From the NCBI GenBank assembly GCA_963995525.1, contig OZ023210.1, forward strand, positions 21,683,913 through 21,747,912: a stretch of 64,000 nucleotides of DNA, given 5' to 3'. The position numbers were made by a program, and so were the translations under genes. Shown one piece after another: positions 1 through 11,640 of the stretch. The stretch is from Escarpia spicata (Eukaryota > Annelida > Polychaeta > Sabellida > Siboglinidae). Within the stretch, counting starts at the first letter, position 1. The number at the start of each line of letters is the position of its first letter. Below the pieces are notes generated by a model. That model was not told the origin of the DNA and ran no database searches. It was given only the letters and a program-made list of their open reading frames with translations.

Positions 1-1000
1 TGCCATTCAATTATTAAAATGAAAATTCTATTTGTATTTTTTGTTAGGGATAACACATTGTCTTATCTGTCAGGAAAGACAACTTTAGCAAGTTTCATCA
101 AGCTTTGTTTCTTAGATAGCTATTTGAAGATTTAAAAATGGGGATATTTTGACAGAAAAATTTAAAAACCTATGACGACAACATTTCAAAGATAAAAGCG
201 TAATTGCAGGAATATCTGGAGGCGTCCTTTTATATTGTTATATTGAATATATATCCCAAGTTACATTTAAGTGAGAAAAATAACTGTCTACTCCCATCAC
301 CCTGAGTCATTGAGGTGAGAACCTGGCATTTTTTTTTCTTCAAAAGACAGTAGTTTTGGGAGGTATGTGTTCTACCCTCCATGAAAAAAGGAAATTAGCT
401 AAATTAACATTACAACAATATTTTTCTGCCACAGAACCTTTCCTCGGTTGATTTTTAGAAAAAGAAATTTAACAAACATTATAAGTCTTAGAGAATTTAT
501 TTTGGGAAAACTAAAAACATTCCGCCCCTCTGTTACACACTATTTTCCTAAAAAGTAAGGAGAAAAATATGAAAAGTATGCTATACAGTGCTTGACCCAT
601 TTGCAATTCACAGATACAAAATCATCAATGATTTGCAGTTAAGGAGTAGCAAGATCTGTCACATTGTGAATGGCGGTCATTTTCTTTGTTACCATGGAAA
701 CGATGATCTGAGTGAAAACAGTTCAATACCTTTTTACTCAGTAAGACCCAATCTATGATTTGGGCAGACAAATTGCACAATTTGCATAAACAATCTACCT
801 GCCATATCTGGCATTATCGCCTACTTCTGGAAAGGTTCCACCATTGTAATCTGTATTGTCCCAAAGACTGTCCCATTTTGTCAACAATTGGCTGGCAATC
901 TACTAACAATAGGGATCATTGCATAGTTGTTTTGTTAATGTAATTTTGCCATGCAGTTGGCACCACAGACAGTTCCAGCTACATCTGTAAAACAAAAAAA
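1..1000. repeat. Dispersed repeat, copy 1 (inverted partner at 17.5-18.6 kb)
   Basis: Several blocks reappear in reverse complement in the same order at 17540-18620. They include the stretch around 60-115 (TCTTATCTGTCAGGAAAGAC), the block around 285-355 with a spaced ACTGTCT/AAAGACAGTA pattern, and the 730-960 block. A shorter relative of 660-800 lies at 5680-5870, and another in reverse at about 56820-56910. There is no ORF with recognisable coding character: the 62-codon ORF at 755-943 lies inside the repeat and matches nothing I know. This is probably an old non-autonomous element. Its termini were not identified, because the window starts inside or at its edge. Confidence 0.55.
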
Positions 1001-1739
1001 TATATGAATATCACGTAAATTCATACAAATTAAAGAAATCTGGTATTCTGCCTGCAACTACAGAAAACACACAGAGCAGAAACATTCTTGTCAATAATTC
1101 TAAGTGCTACACCTCTCCAGGAAACCATACAAGAAATGTGGGATTATAGCTCAAACAAGAAATATGGGATTATAGCTCAAATAAGTCCACAAAGCAAATT
1201 AGTACTTTTATGTACTTTAATATATATCAGCATTTAAAGGGATGATCAAAGGAAAATATAAAAATATTTAAAAAAAATTGCTAAGATATTGGCTGTTTCT
1301 ATTTCTAAGCAAAGAGTTCAAGTGTATTAGCATGTGCTTAGAAAAGGAAATGTTTTCCCATAAAGTAGTTCAAGATGAAAATCTGGCCTTCCATGTAGAA
1401 CTTTCTGCTGACAATCAAGCCATTACAACTATCTTATATGGCGATTCCCACTAGGCCTCATAGGAACGGATCCTCAGTAGCTACACTTCGTTAAGTCATC
1501 AAGAATAACACTTGAAAGTAAAATATGAGATCCTTCAGAATTACTACAAACGTGACAGGTCATAACATTGTGTTTCGTTAAGCTTTATGTAGCCATTTTA
1601 AAACTCATGTAGTCAGATATTCAATTATTATAATTACTATGTAAAAGTAATTACAAACTACATAAAGAAAGTGGTTGTTTTCATGCAAATCAGCAGGCAA
1701 GCCATGTAAAGAGATAGTTTGAAAATAGAGATTTGTTTT
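1001..1739. other. Intronic or intergenic DNA, no gene seen
   Basis: AT-rich sequence with no coding signal. It contains an imperfect tandem doubling of about 27 bp at roughly 1132-1187, built on GGGATTATAGCTCAAA. Nothing else was recognised. Confidence 0.5.
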
Positions 1740-1965
1740 ATTTACATTGTCGTTTATGTAGCGTCTGTCAAAATTGCTGCAGAGCCAGTCAAACAGGGAT
1801 TATTGTCCTCTAGAGTGGAATCTATGGGACTCGGTGTCCCATGAATGGTATGCTGAGTTACGTGTGAAGTATAAGACAGACCCAGGTAATTAATAAAACA
1901 AATCTGGGTGGAGCATTTCCATACGGATTTTGAAAAAGAGACAACATTTTGCAGTATCATTCAAT
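1740..1965 (-). repeat. Short dispersed repeat, also present at 15.52-15.72 kb
   Basis: Read on the minus strand, this stretch matches 15518-15722 on the plus strand over about 200 bp with indels. Shared blocks are CCACCCAGATTTGTTT, CTGGGTCT, ATTCCACTCTAGA, CCCTGTTTGACTGGCTC and GACAATGTAAATAAAAC. Both copies end at the same A-rich GTAAATAAAA tail, which suggests a retroposed 3' end. Both copies give a similar but interrupted reading frame, so this may be the 3' tail of a LINE that is not otherwise recognisable. Confidence 0.55.
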
Positions 1966-2571
1966 GAAAAACCTAAAACATAATAATAATAATTTACTGC
2001 ATTTCTCGGCGCCATAAATCTGGCATTACTACCATTCAGCGGCGCATTACAATCCTAAAACATGCGTAGTATCTATTCAGATTATTAAATAAAATAAAAA
2101 TATATAAATAAATTAATTAAATAAATAAAAGCATTAAAATTAAAACGTATATTTGTGCCTGGTAACTCCATCACAATACACCTCTCTACAAGCAAACAAA
2201 TAATTACCATTGTAGATTTTTTGCTGGATACAGATTTATAAATGTAACAGACACGACACAAAACAAGAATGATTTGTTTCATCATCCCATATAACAGATA
2301 CCAGGCAATAAGTTATCTTCTAGTTCTAATTTTGGTACACTTTCAACCCTATACTACAACATCATATAGGAAAAATTGTTTTGGAAAAAATTTCTTCACT
2401 CCCAATTGTTACACAAGTATTCAATTTTTCGTGAGTTCGCTCTTATGTATATGTGCATTACTATGCAAGAGTAGGAGACATGCAATACGTAGTCGTAAAT
2501 TGGCCATCTACATAACCGCCCAGCCATCTAACACTCAGCCATCTAACACGTGCAGCTTGCAATAAACATAC

Positions 2572-2799
2572 CTTTCCGGTAGGCAGTTATCATCAACTCC
2601 AGTATCTCGTACATGGCCTCTAGATCAACCTGCCACCAGCTGCCGGCAGCTGCAGATGTCTGAGCGCAGGTATCTTGTCCTATTATCGGACTGATGAAGC
2701 CATCCACCGCGTTTAATGATGCATATTTGGGGTTTGATGTAGACGACTGTTTTGTCGGTTTCGAAAGAGCCAGGTTGTGTCCAAAAATTTCTGGAACAT
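2572..2799 (-). CDS. F-type lectin exon A, unit 9 (half-domain, partner not in window)
   Basis: The minus-strand reading gives NLALSKPTKQSS, then NAVDG, a Cys-containing loop (TCAQTS), SWWQVDLEAMYEI and a degenerate end, ITAYRKG. It is followed by a GTATGT donor in phase 1. The acceptor is ambiguous: AAG ending at 2800 gives a 228-nt exon, the length of several sister exons, while AG ending at 2791 gives 219 nt. The His of the sugar motif is replaced by Gln (C-A-Q-T) and the usual NRxD is missing (A-Y-R-K), so the half-domain probably cannot bind fucose in the classical way. No matching exon B is visible between here and the window edge. It may lie outside the window, or this may be a dead exon. 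Confidence 0.75.
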
Positions 2800-3924
2800 C
2801 TTAAAACAGGTACCATCTCTATAACACTGTTTACCAAGTTTACAGTAATGGTACGATTGTTTTGATGATTGGCAAGTAACTGTTTAGTAAAGCTATATTA
2901 CTGTACAAGTGGAAATAATTTTTGTTAAGCAGACAAAACATTAATCAAGAATCAGACTAATAGAAAATCACAAAATAAATCCCCCCAAAAAGAAAACATG
3001 GTTGGATTAAATGGCACGTTCAGTAATAATCGATTACAATCCATTATATTTAATAATCAGTTATATCAAGGTGCATTCGCTACGATGACATGTAATTGTA
3101 TCAATTCCAGGCAAACAGATTTTACAATAAATAGTAACATTAACATTTAACAAAAGTATCAGTAGTCATCACGTAGGCCTATCCTTACAACTAGTGGCAA
3201 CATATTTGAATGTTAAGTTTATAGCTCAGGCAATGTGAATATATACCCATAAGCAATTGTAACTATGTTTCATTTGTCTTCAGATGAATACATTTCAGAT
3301 GAGTACACTCATCCTCGAACGGATGCTGTGCCATTTGGCTTCGAACGCATCTAATACTGTTACCACAAATTAATTAGCAATTTAATTCAGCAGCAACCAA
3401 TGTTTGCAAGACAAATATGTAACACTGGCTACTAAAACCACAACATATTGCACGAGTATACACATTGTATTAGCTAATTGCACGAGTATACATGTTGTAT
3501 TAGCTAAAACGAACAGGAATTAGCCAGTCTGATCTGATCAGTGTTGTGAGGCCTGTAAAAGAATTGTGTGGCATATCAATTTGCCAAATCACTTATCTGA
3601 CAGTATTAAAATGATACATAAATACGACTGCATACTTTGAAAGACTATGTGAGATATAACATTATTTTAACAAGATGAACGCAAGCTATAATTAAATCAT
3701 CTGCTACCTGACAAAATGCACACATTCATACATACATAAGGGCAAGTAATAGGCCTTTTGCCACTAACTCATACGAATATATATGAATTTGTTTTAGGCC
3801 TAAGAAGTAACATTGTTTTTTGACCAAAAAATTACTCAAAATGGTTATGATAGCATTGTATGTTTACTATAAATACTGTTAAAGTTTGTAGCAATTCCAT
3901 ACCTCTATATGACTTTTATTCATA
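2800..3924. other. Intronic DNA, no gene seen
   Basis: AT-rich, non-coding in appearance. A perfect-looking tandem doubling of about 33 bp lies at roughly 3445-3507 (ATTGCACGAGTATACA, then TTGTATTAGCTA). The block at 3800-3920 recurs in reverse complement at 58795-58910, sharing TAGCATTGTATGTTTACTAT-like and CCTCTATATGACT segments, and so belongs to a dispersed repeat. Confidence 0.5.
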
Positions 3925-5480
3925 GATCAAGCATAACATAACACTAGAAGGCTACAGGTAATGCACATACCACACAATAACAGAAACAATGGCAGTCCAT
4001 GGTAAATTTGTTTTATTTTTACATTGGAAATATCAAGGCAACACGTTTTGTTTCTAATGCAATTTGTTTTGTGTTTCAGCATACAATAAAACAACTGTAA
4101 CATCTTTGAAGGTAAAACTGAACATGTTGTCTTACATATCATCCCGGGGGTAAATAATAACCCTTTTGTGCAATTTGTAAAAATTAGCTAAGCACATCAC
4201 AACAGAGATGGCAATATGATTTATAACACGAATCATAAAACTGATCTAAACACTCCCATAATAGCATTTATAGTTATTGCATAAATTTAAGTTATTACCC
4301 AATCCTTAGCAGATTTCTCAAATTCAGACAGCCATTTTAAGCAGCAAGTCACTGAAGTGACAAGATGGTGTAAGAACAACTACTTAGACCTGAATGGGGA
4401 GAAGACCAGGGAGATGGTAGTAGACTTTAGAAGACATGTGTGTGTGTGTGGATAGGCTTGTTATTGAAGGTGTTACTGTGGAGAAAGTAAATGAGTATAA
4501 ATATCTAGGCACTGTTTTGGGTAATAAACTCACTTTTGAATCCAACACCAACTGCTGCAAAGAAATGTCATCAGCGAATGTTCTGCATGTTCAGGCTGAG
4601 ATCCTTTGGTGTGAATCCTGAGACTCTACAGATGTTCTATCGCAGTGTTATTGAATCTATTTTGACATCTTTTTTGTCTGCTGGTTTGGCACTTTGAGTG
4701 TGAAAAATAGAGGCAGGTTGAACAGTATTGTTAATAGGGGAAATAAGGTTGTGGGAGTGAGACAGTCTGGACTGTATCAGCTGTATGAGACAAGAGCTAT
4801 GAGAAAGGGTTTGCAAATCACTTGTTTCACATCCCGTCAAAGTACTATGATGCACTGCCATCAGGCAGGAGACTTAGAGCTTTCACTACAAAGAAGGCGA
4901 AGACATTGAGCAGCTTTGTTCCTATGTCAATTAAGATTATCAATAAATCCTAAACGTTATTTCTAATTGAGCCATTTTATGATTTTAGCGGATTAATAAT
5001 ATATAATTTTAGAATATTGTGCTGTGTTTACTTAATGACTGTGATAGATACTGACTGTGATAACATGGTACTTTTAAAATTGATATTTATTTTATAACTG
5101 TCTTAGGTTATGAAATCTAAAAAATGTGTATCCTCCTTGTCACCACCGTCATTATCAGTGTAGTAGTAAGGGGGATGAATGTGTGGAATCCGAGTTATAT
5201 TTATTTTACTGACAAAGACACAAGACAAAGTTATCTTTTGATAAATTTAATAAATTATCTTGTTTCTCTTACAATCTGGGTCGAAATTGACATTTCTTAT
5301 TGGACATCAAAGACATTCTACAATGCTGTTCTACCAAAAAACTTAAGGTGCTTAAGGTTTCAGTGTAATGACACTTCATATAAGTGAAGATACAGAATGA
5401 GACACCAAATTCCGTCAAAAATTAGTACACATCATGAGGTAGCGAAAAAAGTTGTAAAGACAGAAAGTTCTAGCTTTGTA
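3925..5480 (+). repeat. Dispersed repeat copy, split by a LINE insertion (sister at 19.1-22.1 kb)
   Basis: 3925-4315 aligns in the same orientation with 19096-19495, for example ATAACACTAGAAGGCTACA, CAATGGCAGTCCATG, GGAAATATCAAGGCAACAC and TTATTACCCAATC. The alignment breaks here at about 4312 and resumes at about 5268 (TCTTACAATCTGGGTCG), so about 950 bp including an L2-like LINE was inserted. The part at 5355-5480 (ACACCAAATTCCGTC, ATCATGAGGTAGCGAAAAA) aligns with 21955-22090. The other copy carries its own separate insertion in between. The family is not identified and has no recognisable ORF. Confidence 0.65.
4318..4935 (+). pseudogene. L2-like LINE reverse transcriptase, 3' fragment
   Basis: Plus-strand frames read in pieces as the end of a non-LTR reverse transcriptase: VTRWCKNNYLDLN, then KTREMVVDFRR, then VNEYKYLGTVLGNKLTFES. 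These are followed by a thumb/tail region (RLRSFGVNPETLQMFYRSV, then SVKNRGRLNSIVNRGNKVVG). This order and wording are typical of the L2/Rex1-type LINE C-terminus. A (TG)n expansion near 4437, frameshifts and stops break the ORF, and the catalytic core is absent (5' truncated). The fragment sits within the dispersed repeat at 3925-5480. Confidence 0.75.
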
Positions 5481-5679
5481 CGTAGTTTGCCCTGATACAT
5501 CCATACTTTAAAATAGTACCAACCAGCAACTAGCTTGCATTTATGGAAGAGGAAATTCGTGTCAAAGCAATAATAACTGGCGGTCTATGTTACTATGAAT
5601 TTGCTCATATACAGAACATGGATTTGCAAGAATTATAAATATAAATGTGCTCAAAAAAGAATGTCAAAAAATTGCCAAT

Positions 5680-5870
5680 ATTTGCTCAAAAAGGCGACCA
5701 TTTTGTTTTATTACCATGGAAACGGGGGATCTGGCTGAAAACTTCAATATATGTTTTACTCAGTAATTAAGACCCATTCTATGCATTATTTGAGCAGAAC
5801 AAATTTGACTATTTGCATAAATTAAAAATAAGCCTATCTACGTGCCGTGTTTGGCCTATATATGCACACG
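5680..5870 (+). repeat. Fragment of the 1-1000 repeat family
   Basis: It shares ATTACCATGGAAACG, TTTACTCAGTAA, AAGACCCA and ATTTGCATAAA, in order, with 665-800. A reverse-complement relative lies at 56820-56910. Non-coding. Confidence 0.5.
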
Positions 5871-5985
5871 GGTACAAGGAAGATTGAATTACTATTGCAC
5901 GACGTTTACATGTAGTCTTTTACCGACTGTATTGAGGTAACAACTGAGTAGCTAATAAAACGTTTTTTATCTTTACTTGTCTTAC

Positions 5986-6195
5986 CTCCGTAAACCTCAA
6001 CTTCACACAATGTCAGTGTCCGCTTTGAATCTCCATTCAGTTGGATCTTGACAATGCTGCCCATTGTGCCGGGCCGACACGTAAAGGATTTGATCTCGCC
6101 CGTCTGCAGCGCGTATATTACCTCAGCACACACAAAACCTGGAGGTCCTTTAGCCGGTAGCTCTGCAGTTATCCTAAAGTTGTGTAACTCTTCAC
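5986..6195 (-). CDS. F-type lectin exon B, unit 8
   Basis: 210 nt, phase 1 to phase 1: AACAG acceptor before GTGAAGAG and GGTAAGA donor after TACGGAG. It encodes GEELHNFRITAELPAKG, a CAEVIYALQTGE segment, TCRPGTMGSIVKI and LTLCEVEVYG, the C-terminal half of the F-type lectin fold. It joins exon A at 7032-7265. The residue that is normally the second Arg/Lys of RxDx4R/K is Glu here (GEEL instead of GERL), which should weaken sugar binding. Cysteines at the usual exon-B positions are kept, so the fold is probably intact. Confidence 0.85.
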
Positions 6196-7031
6196 CTGTT
6201 AAATAGGTGATACAATTATATACATTTAAAACATGGATGGATTGACTCTATTGTGTCCGTATTGTATAACTATATATTTGTTTATTAAACTTAAACTGTA
6301 CATACCGTCTTGGGTTTACAATGCAAAGCGCCAATTGATGCTATCATTTAGGTTCCCCTGCATTGTATTTAGTTAGGGCAAAGTCGATTTCAAAATGCCT
6401 TGCAATATCATCTTACCACAAGATAACGAAATTATATTTGGTACGTCCTTTGTGTAAAGATTCAGCTAATAACTAAGCGGAACAGAAGAATATGAAATAT
6501 CACATGAAAACGCCATAACATTAATTAGTCAAAAGCTGAGTGATATTTCCACGCAAAAACTTAACATTTTGGTTTGAGACATGCCACATGTAAAGAGAAA
6601 GCGCCACGCGTACTCTTCTAAATGCAATCATATAAAAACAAAATTGTCTGCAGCAATATAAGCTACATGAAGTATGTATTGTTAAACAGCCTCATGTCTT
6701 ATTTATGATTATCCAGTTCATTCGGAATGGGAAAACACCAAAAACACATCATTAACAAAGTATCGAGCACCGCCACACTATTTCATTCATGCATTGCATT
6801 CGTGGCAGCAGAACATTATCGTAGTAATACCAGTTAATTAACGGCCTAGGTTCACTTTCAGTGAATTGAGGCAGCAGTTTGTTCATTAACGGAACTATTA
6901 ACACACAATACGATATCGATAATTATATATTAATGATATACTGGAAACATTAAAATAGTGGTGTACGTAAAGAGGATTTCAATTCGTTATGTTATTTTCA
7001 TGATACATCACAAAAAGAAAGGAAAATTTAC
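6196..7031. other. Intron between exons A and B of unit 8
   Basis: AT-rich intron of 836 bp with GT..AG ends on the minus strand. No ORF, repeat or RNA gene was recognised in it. Confidence 0.6.
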
Positions 7032-7265
7032 CACAGCAGTCAGCCCGATTAAATATGACCACATGTTTGATGTCATACACGGCTTCAAGGTCAACTAGCC
7101 ATGAGCTACCGACATTTGGTCCAATTTTCGAGCAGCTGCCAGCAGCTAAGATAGCAATAGTGTTCCCATCTACCGTGTTATCTGCACGCTTTAGTTTAGT
7201 TGTTGACGATAGCCTTGCACGCTTCTTCAGGGCAAGATTTGCTCTTTCGTTTGGCTTATATGTCG
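7032..7265 (-). CDS. F-type lectin exon A, unit 8
   Basis: 234 nt with a TTTCTTTCAG acceptor and a GGTAAAT donor, phase 1 at both ends. It encodes NERANLALKKRARLSS, NTVDGN, SCSKIGPNVG, SSWLVDLEAVYDIKHVV and FNRADCCG. The RxD and the adjacent Cys-Cys pair of the classical RGDCCGER motif are kept, but the sugar-contacting His of the CTHT loop is missing (CSKI). Half of the WW pair is also changed (SSWL). It pairs with 5986-6195. The plus-strand ORF at 7055-7411 is a shadow of this exon. Confidence 0.85.
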
Positions 7266-8323
7266 CTGAAAGAAATCATAATTTCTTTAACACAACTGAT
7301 TATTCGTCATCAAATACCTTTCAGTGTATCGTTTTGAGGAAGACCACTTACAAATACAAAGAGTTTAATACAGCTGCTAGGCACAAGAGAAGACTGGCCA
7401 GACTGGTGTAGATTCGCAATGGACGTGTTGCCAGTGCCGGATTAACAATGGTACGAAACGTGCACTCGTACCAGGTCTCACAAATACGCCGAGCCACAAA
7501 ATCAAGTATAATCCATCTGATTAGCGGATTGGAGTTTATCTTAATTCCTTTGAATTAGGCTCCGACCTTTGTTTAACATCCGTGTTGTAATCGTGAATGT
7601 AACACTGTTTCAAAGTGTCGTAGAGCGAACTGAGTAAATAAAACTTAACACATTATGAACAAAGCTGCAGCGTAGACCTACTCAGAGGTATGTCACCGCT
7701 ACGGGTTGCAATTTGATGGATATGGAAATAATGGAGTCAAGAGAGATGTGAAAGATTGCATTGAAACTTCTTAAATCTTACATATATCTTATCTGGAAGA
7801 CACACTTTGGACTGAATTGATACTAGTTACAGGATATCTCACACGTGAGCATGACGTATATCAACAACGTATCAGATATTGATCAAGAGGAATCTCATAA
7901 TAATTTCCCCCATTGCAGGTATTGCTTCGGATCTAGCTGACTTAATTATTTATAACCGAAATAAAAAACTGATCAAGTATGAGCAACGATCCACAATACG
8001 CCAGAATGGACTGATCATCTGATCACGGTCGGCATGGAATATTAGTGTTTGAGAACATTCAAGATATATATAATCATATTTGCATATTCGCGTGATCATT
8101 ACGTACATACAATCAGCTAATACACCATTGTAGCCAATGTTCATCACTAAGATTCCATTGTGAACGCATTGTATTCTATCTTGCGCAGTAAATGACGGTA
8201 TGCATTTATTTGATAGTTGCAAATTAATGTTAGTCAATTTGAACCGACATGAAGGAATTTCGTCGCTGCCCTAAACGCCTATAGGCGTAATAGGCATGAG
8301 TGTGAGTGTGAATATGAACCTAC
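7266..8323. other. Intron between units 7 and 8, no gene seen
   Basis: About 1.06 kb of AT-rich sequence with no supported gene. A CAGTGCCGGATTAAC-like segment near 7433 resembles the ends of some DNA transposons, but no matching second end was found. Confidence 0.5.
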
Positions 8324-8521
8324 CACTTTCGCCGAACACTTGCACTTCGGTCAGTATAATCATTTCGTTTGTTAAACTTCTGATCCTGATTTTGCTGCCC
8401 ATCGTGTCGGGCCGACATGGGATATGTTGGGTCCCACCTAACGCAACAATTAGTTCAATGATGTGTGCACACATTCGCGGTGCACTGGGATGAACGGCTT
8501 CTATCACGAAGTCACGAAGTT
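8324..8521 (-). CDS. F-type lectin exon B, unit 7
   Basis: 198 nt: TTGCAG acceptor, GGTAGGT donor, phase 1 at both ends. It encodes LRDFVIEAVHPSAPRMCAHI, then GTQHIPCRPDTMGSKIRI and LTEVQVFGESG. The usual CEVEVYG is TEVQVFG, so one conserved Cys is lost. The C-terminal Arg of the sugar motif is present (QLR across the junction), but its partner exon A (9753-9950) lacks the preceding Arg. The fold is probably kept and classical fucose binding is doubtful. Confidence 0.85.
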
Positions 8522-9752
8522 CTGCAAGAGATATAATTCAATATCTGTCAGCATAATATGTTGAAATCTGACATAAAGTTGTTGTTCTTGGAAATGAATG
8601 AGTGTGTGTGTGTGTGTGTGTGTGGTGCGCACGCGCGTGTTATTATAAAGTTATTAGAAACATGAATTACATACCATTTGAAAGATTTAAAAAATAAATT
8701 AATAAATCCATCTCAACAGAAGATCTCAACATCTAGGATTCTAGTTCATATGTGACTTATTGTATATACTTTGTTATAATATATATTGGTAATTATTGGC
8801 CTATTGGTCTAATAAATTTTATTTCAAATACATTTTATTTCATTCCTTGAAACGTTGGAGCTCGAAGTTCAAGCCGTCTAAGAGGAAAATATTAACCTAC
8901 CCGCACATATACGCAAGCACGATTATAAGTAGACTATAAAAGATGCCCGTCACCTCATATATCGGGCGCCTCAGTAGTCGACAGCCGTTAAAGTAATATT
9001 TTATTTGCCAAATGGTAGCAAACACACAGCATCGTTACATAAACACCATAACGCACTGGCAGATAAATACCTACTCGTTGTTTATTCAAAATGACGAAGA
9101 TCGAAAGAATGTAAAGTTCACGTTAATTGATTGGTCCTAGTAGTTATAGTGTAGGATTATCAAATAATAGTTGTATTCCTGAGCTATTGGCATAAGGGTA
9201 GACATAAACATTATTGTGTCAGCGTCTATTTCATGTTGCCAAATCCATGACGCAATTAAGATCCATTTATCCGATGTTTTCGCCGAGTGCGCGCGTGGTT
9301 CGTGCGATTGTTAAGTTACGTTTTATGTATTACACGCACACCTTCCGAACAACTGATTTACGGAATAAAAGGTGAGAATCTTGACATATATGAGGTATTT
9401 TGAAAAAGAAAAAGAGCCCAAGGTCTTACGTCCTATTCGTGGGATCGTAAACTAATCTCTGGAAGTTTGGCGCTCAAGGTTCAAGCCATCTAAGAGGAAA
9501 ACGTAACTTCCCTGCATATATACGCAAGCTTGATTATACATATATTAATAACTAGAAAACTTACTGATTGCTTCCTTTTAAGGAAATTGCTAGTGGGCAA
9601 TCGAAGGTTCACAACATATATGTTCTACTTAGATTCTCTAAAAGCTTATATGCAGCGACTCATCAAAGATTGCCAGTCAAACTACAAATGTATATACGAA
9701 CATAAATAAAATTTATGTGTTTCACTTAATTATTTACATTTGTTGAACCTAC
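8522..9752. other. Intron between exons A and B of unit 7, with (GT)n
   Basis: 1.23-kb intron. It includes a GT microsatellite at about 8607-8624 followed by GC-rich GTGCGCACGCGCGTG. Related blocks near 8868-8930 and 9465-9535 share AGTTCAAGCC(G/A)TCTAAGAGGAAAA and TATACGCAAGC, which makes an internal direct repeat about 600 bp apart. No gene was recognised. Confidence 0.55.
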
Positions 9753-9950
9753 GGCAACAGTCTTGTCCTTGTGTTATTACCACTTCCCATAACAGGTAAT
9801 ACGCTTCTAAGTTAACCATCCACCAGTCGAAAGTAACAGCGTAAAATGCAGTGCCTCTTTTGCCATTGACAGCAGTACTGGAGACACGGTTTTTCCAAGG
9901 TGTAACCGCTTGTTTTGTTGGCTTCGCCCGAGCCAGATTCAGCATGTCTT
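9753..9950 (-). CDS. F-type lectin exon A, unit 7
   Basis: 198 nt, flanked by a TTCCAG acceptor and a CGTAGGT donor, phase 1. It encodes MLNLARAKPTKQAVTPWKN, STAVNGKRG, then FDWWMVNLEAYYLLWEVVIT and QGQDCC. The tryptophan pair and the CC pair are kept. The sugar-binding His is absent, VDG is VNG, and the NR of NRxD is QG, so two of the three classical ligand residues are gone. This is the most eroded complete unit. Reading through the donor gives RRFNKCK then a stop, as expected for intron. Confidence 0.8.
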
Positions 9951-10138
9951 CTGGAATTACCAATAATTCATACACAATCATACAATTCGAAGAATCAACA
10001 AAGTCACTAATGTATGTACCGTATATTCAATGTTGTCAGTTGGTCAACGCTCTTCATTCTTACTCTGCCATACAATAAGGAGCCTAGTATTATTGTTGGT
10101 AAGCAAGCATTAATGCCAATCAAGAATAATGCTCTTAC
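9951..10138. other. Short intron between units 6 and 7
   Basis: 188-bp intron on the minus strand, the shortest in the array. It begins with GTAAGA and ends with TTCCAG. No other feature. Confidence 0.65.
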
Positions 10139-10348
10139 CTCGTACAGCAAACACTTCTACTTCACACAGCTGAAGTTGTTGTCCCGGATACCGGTCAAGG
10201 AGTCGGATCCTGACTTTGCTGCCTTTCGTGTCAGGATGACATGCGATGTATTTAGTCTCACCAAGCCCCAAGGCCGGCCCAACAATAGCACAAGTTCGGG
10301 GTGCGTTTGGTGTGTATGCTTCTATCAGAAAGTTTTGAAGTCTGTCGG
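10139..10348 (-). CDS. F-type lectin exon B, unit 6
   Basis: 210 nt with a CCCGCAG acceptor and a GGTAAGA donor, phase 1 at both ends. It encodes DRLQNFLIEAYTPNAPRTCA, then VGPALGLGETKYIACHPDT, KGSKVRI and LQLCEVEVFAVR. Joined to 11641-11847 it gives RKDCCADR, an intact RxDx4R. The usual VYG end is VFA. This is one of the better-kept 3' units, although the His in its exon A is lost. Confidence 0.85.
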
Positions 10349-10729
10349 CTGCGGGAGATGAAATAAAACAATGTCAGCACAACCAGTTTGAGCAATTCTT
10401 TATGTATTCAAACACACCTTTTGACAGCCAACGTATCCCGTTCTTCGATATTTCCAAAGCTATCCCATTAGTCTTGAAATCGTGGTATATATATATACGT
10501 ATATCATAACGGGTAGGTAGTTTCTTTCGTGATAATGTTTATACTCAGTAATGTATAATAATACGGAGGCAACAGGCAGGAGTATCTAAACAGAGCAGTG
10601 TTCAACGCACAAGTTAAGCCAATTAATATATTGGGAGGAGGGGAATGTACATTTTTACATGATGCAGTGTTACGGAAGAAATACAACCATATACCTGCTG
10701 TCAAAGAAACAGGTTTAGAATGAAAAATA

Positions 10730-11293
10730 CCAAAAATAAATACGCCAGCGAAAATTTTCAACTCAAAACACGTCCAAAAACGCTCAGTCCAAGATGGCTA
10801 GCTCCTTTATGGTTCGTCCAATTCCAACGATCTTGATATCATGTGAAAGTTTACGCTTTCTCCTATTCAAACATGTAATTTCACTCATCTATGGGTTGAG
10901 GCGTCACTTTCTGATTTGATGGTATAAGCCCGACCCATTTTTTAACTGTGGCGAAACTGACATTATCGAAGTCGGCGTGGCGTCACAATCACGTGTCTCA
11001 ACCAACCTACCAACGCAAAGAATGTTTGACCCTCAGACTTGTTGGGTGGCCAACATTGTTCGGAACCATACAGAACACAGAAAACGACATGATTATAGGT
11101 CCGTTTATACGTGTTCCTGTGAATGGTTACCGGGAAATATAGATGGATGCTAGAATAATAGAAAGTGCATCCTTTCAAATGATACCAAGATCGTCGGGAT
11201 CGGATGAGCCGTGAGCGTGCTAGCAACTGTTGAATTGAATGTTTTAGACGTATTTTGAGTTGTACATTTTCACTCGCTTATTGATTTTTAATG
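10730..11293. mobile_element. Fold-back element (long terminal inverted repeats), copy A
   Basis: The left end reads AGCGAAAATTTTCAACTCA, then AAACACGTCCAAAAACG. The right end, reverse-complemented, reads AAGCGAGTGAAAATGTACAA, then CTCAAAATACGTC. Similarity continues for about 130 bp inward (TCCAATTCCAACGATCTTGA against the mirrored GATCCCGACGATCTTGG). Inner blocks (CCCATTTTTTAACTGTGGCG, AAGTCGGCGTGGCGTCACAA) recur in copy B at 22.3-24.0 kb. There is no transposase ORF, so it is a non-autonomous fold-back or MITE-like element. The exact terminus and target duplication were not resolved. It lies in the intron between exons B and A of unit 6. Confidence 0.7.
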
Positions 11294-11640
11294 CTGACAT
11301 GAAGATATCACGACCCATTTTAATGGAATCATACATGATTCATTTTTCTATATTTTTTATAACCATTGATACAATCTGATGAAGATATCATTATTTAATT
11401 ACTTAGATTATTGTAGTAACTCTTGTAAGTATTTTTTCAATGTTACTCCTTTCAAGCTTTCCATTTATAACGTTAGTTTGGTAAATTGGTTTTAATAAAC
11501 GCCGTTGATTATAATTTAATAACTAATAATATTCTTAGTGTCCACTGTCAGTAGACAGTCGGGTCAAATACCCAATTAAAATCGTTCTGAGTGAATTTCA
11601 GGGGTAGCTTACCTGGCGAAAGTCAGTTACATAAACTTAC

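Noticed and set aside
4436..4621. 61-codon ORF as a small host gene
   Set aside because: It is part of an L2-like LINE C-terminus with an internal (TG)n expansion.
7055..7411. 118-codon plus-strand ORF
   Set aside because: It is a shadow of lectin exon A of unit 8, which has both splice sites and conserved motifs on the minus strand.
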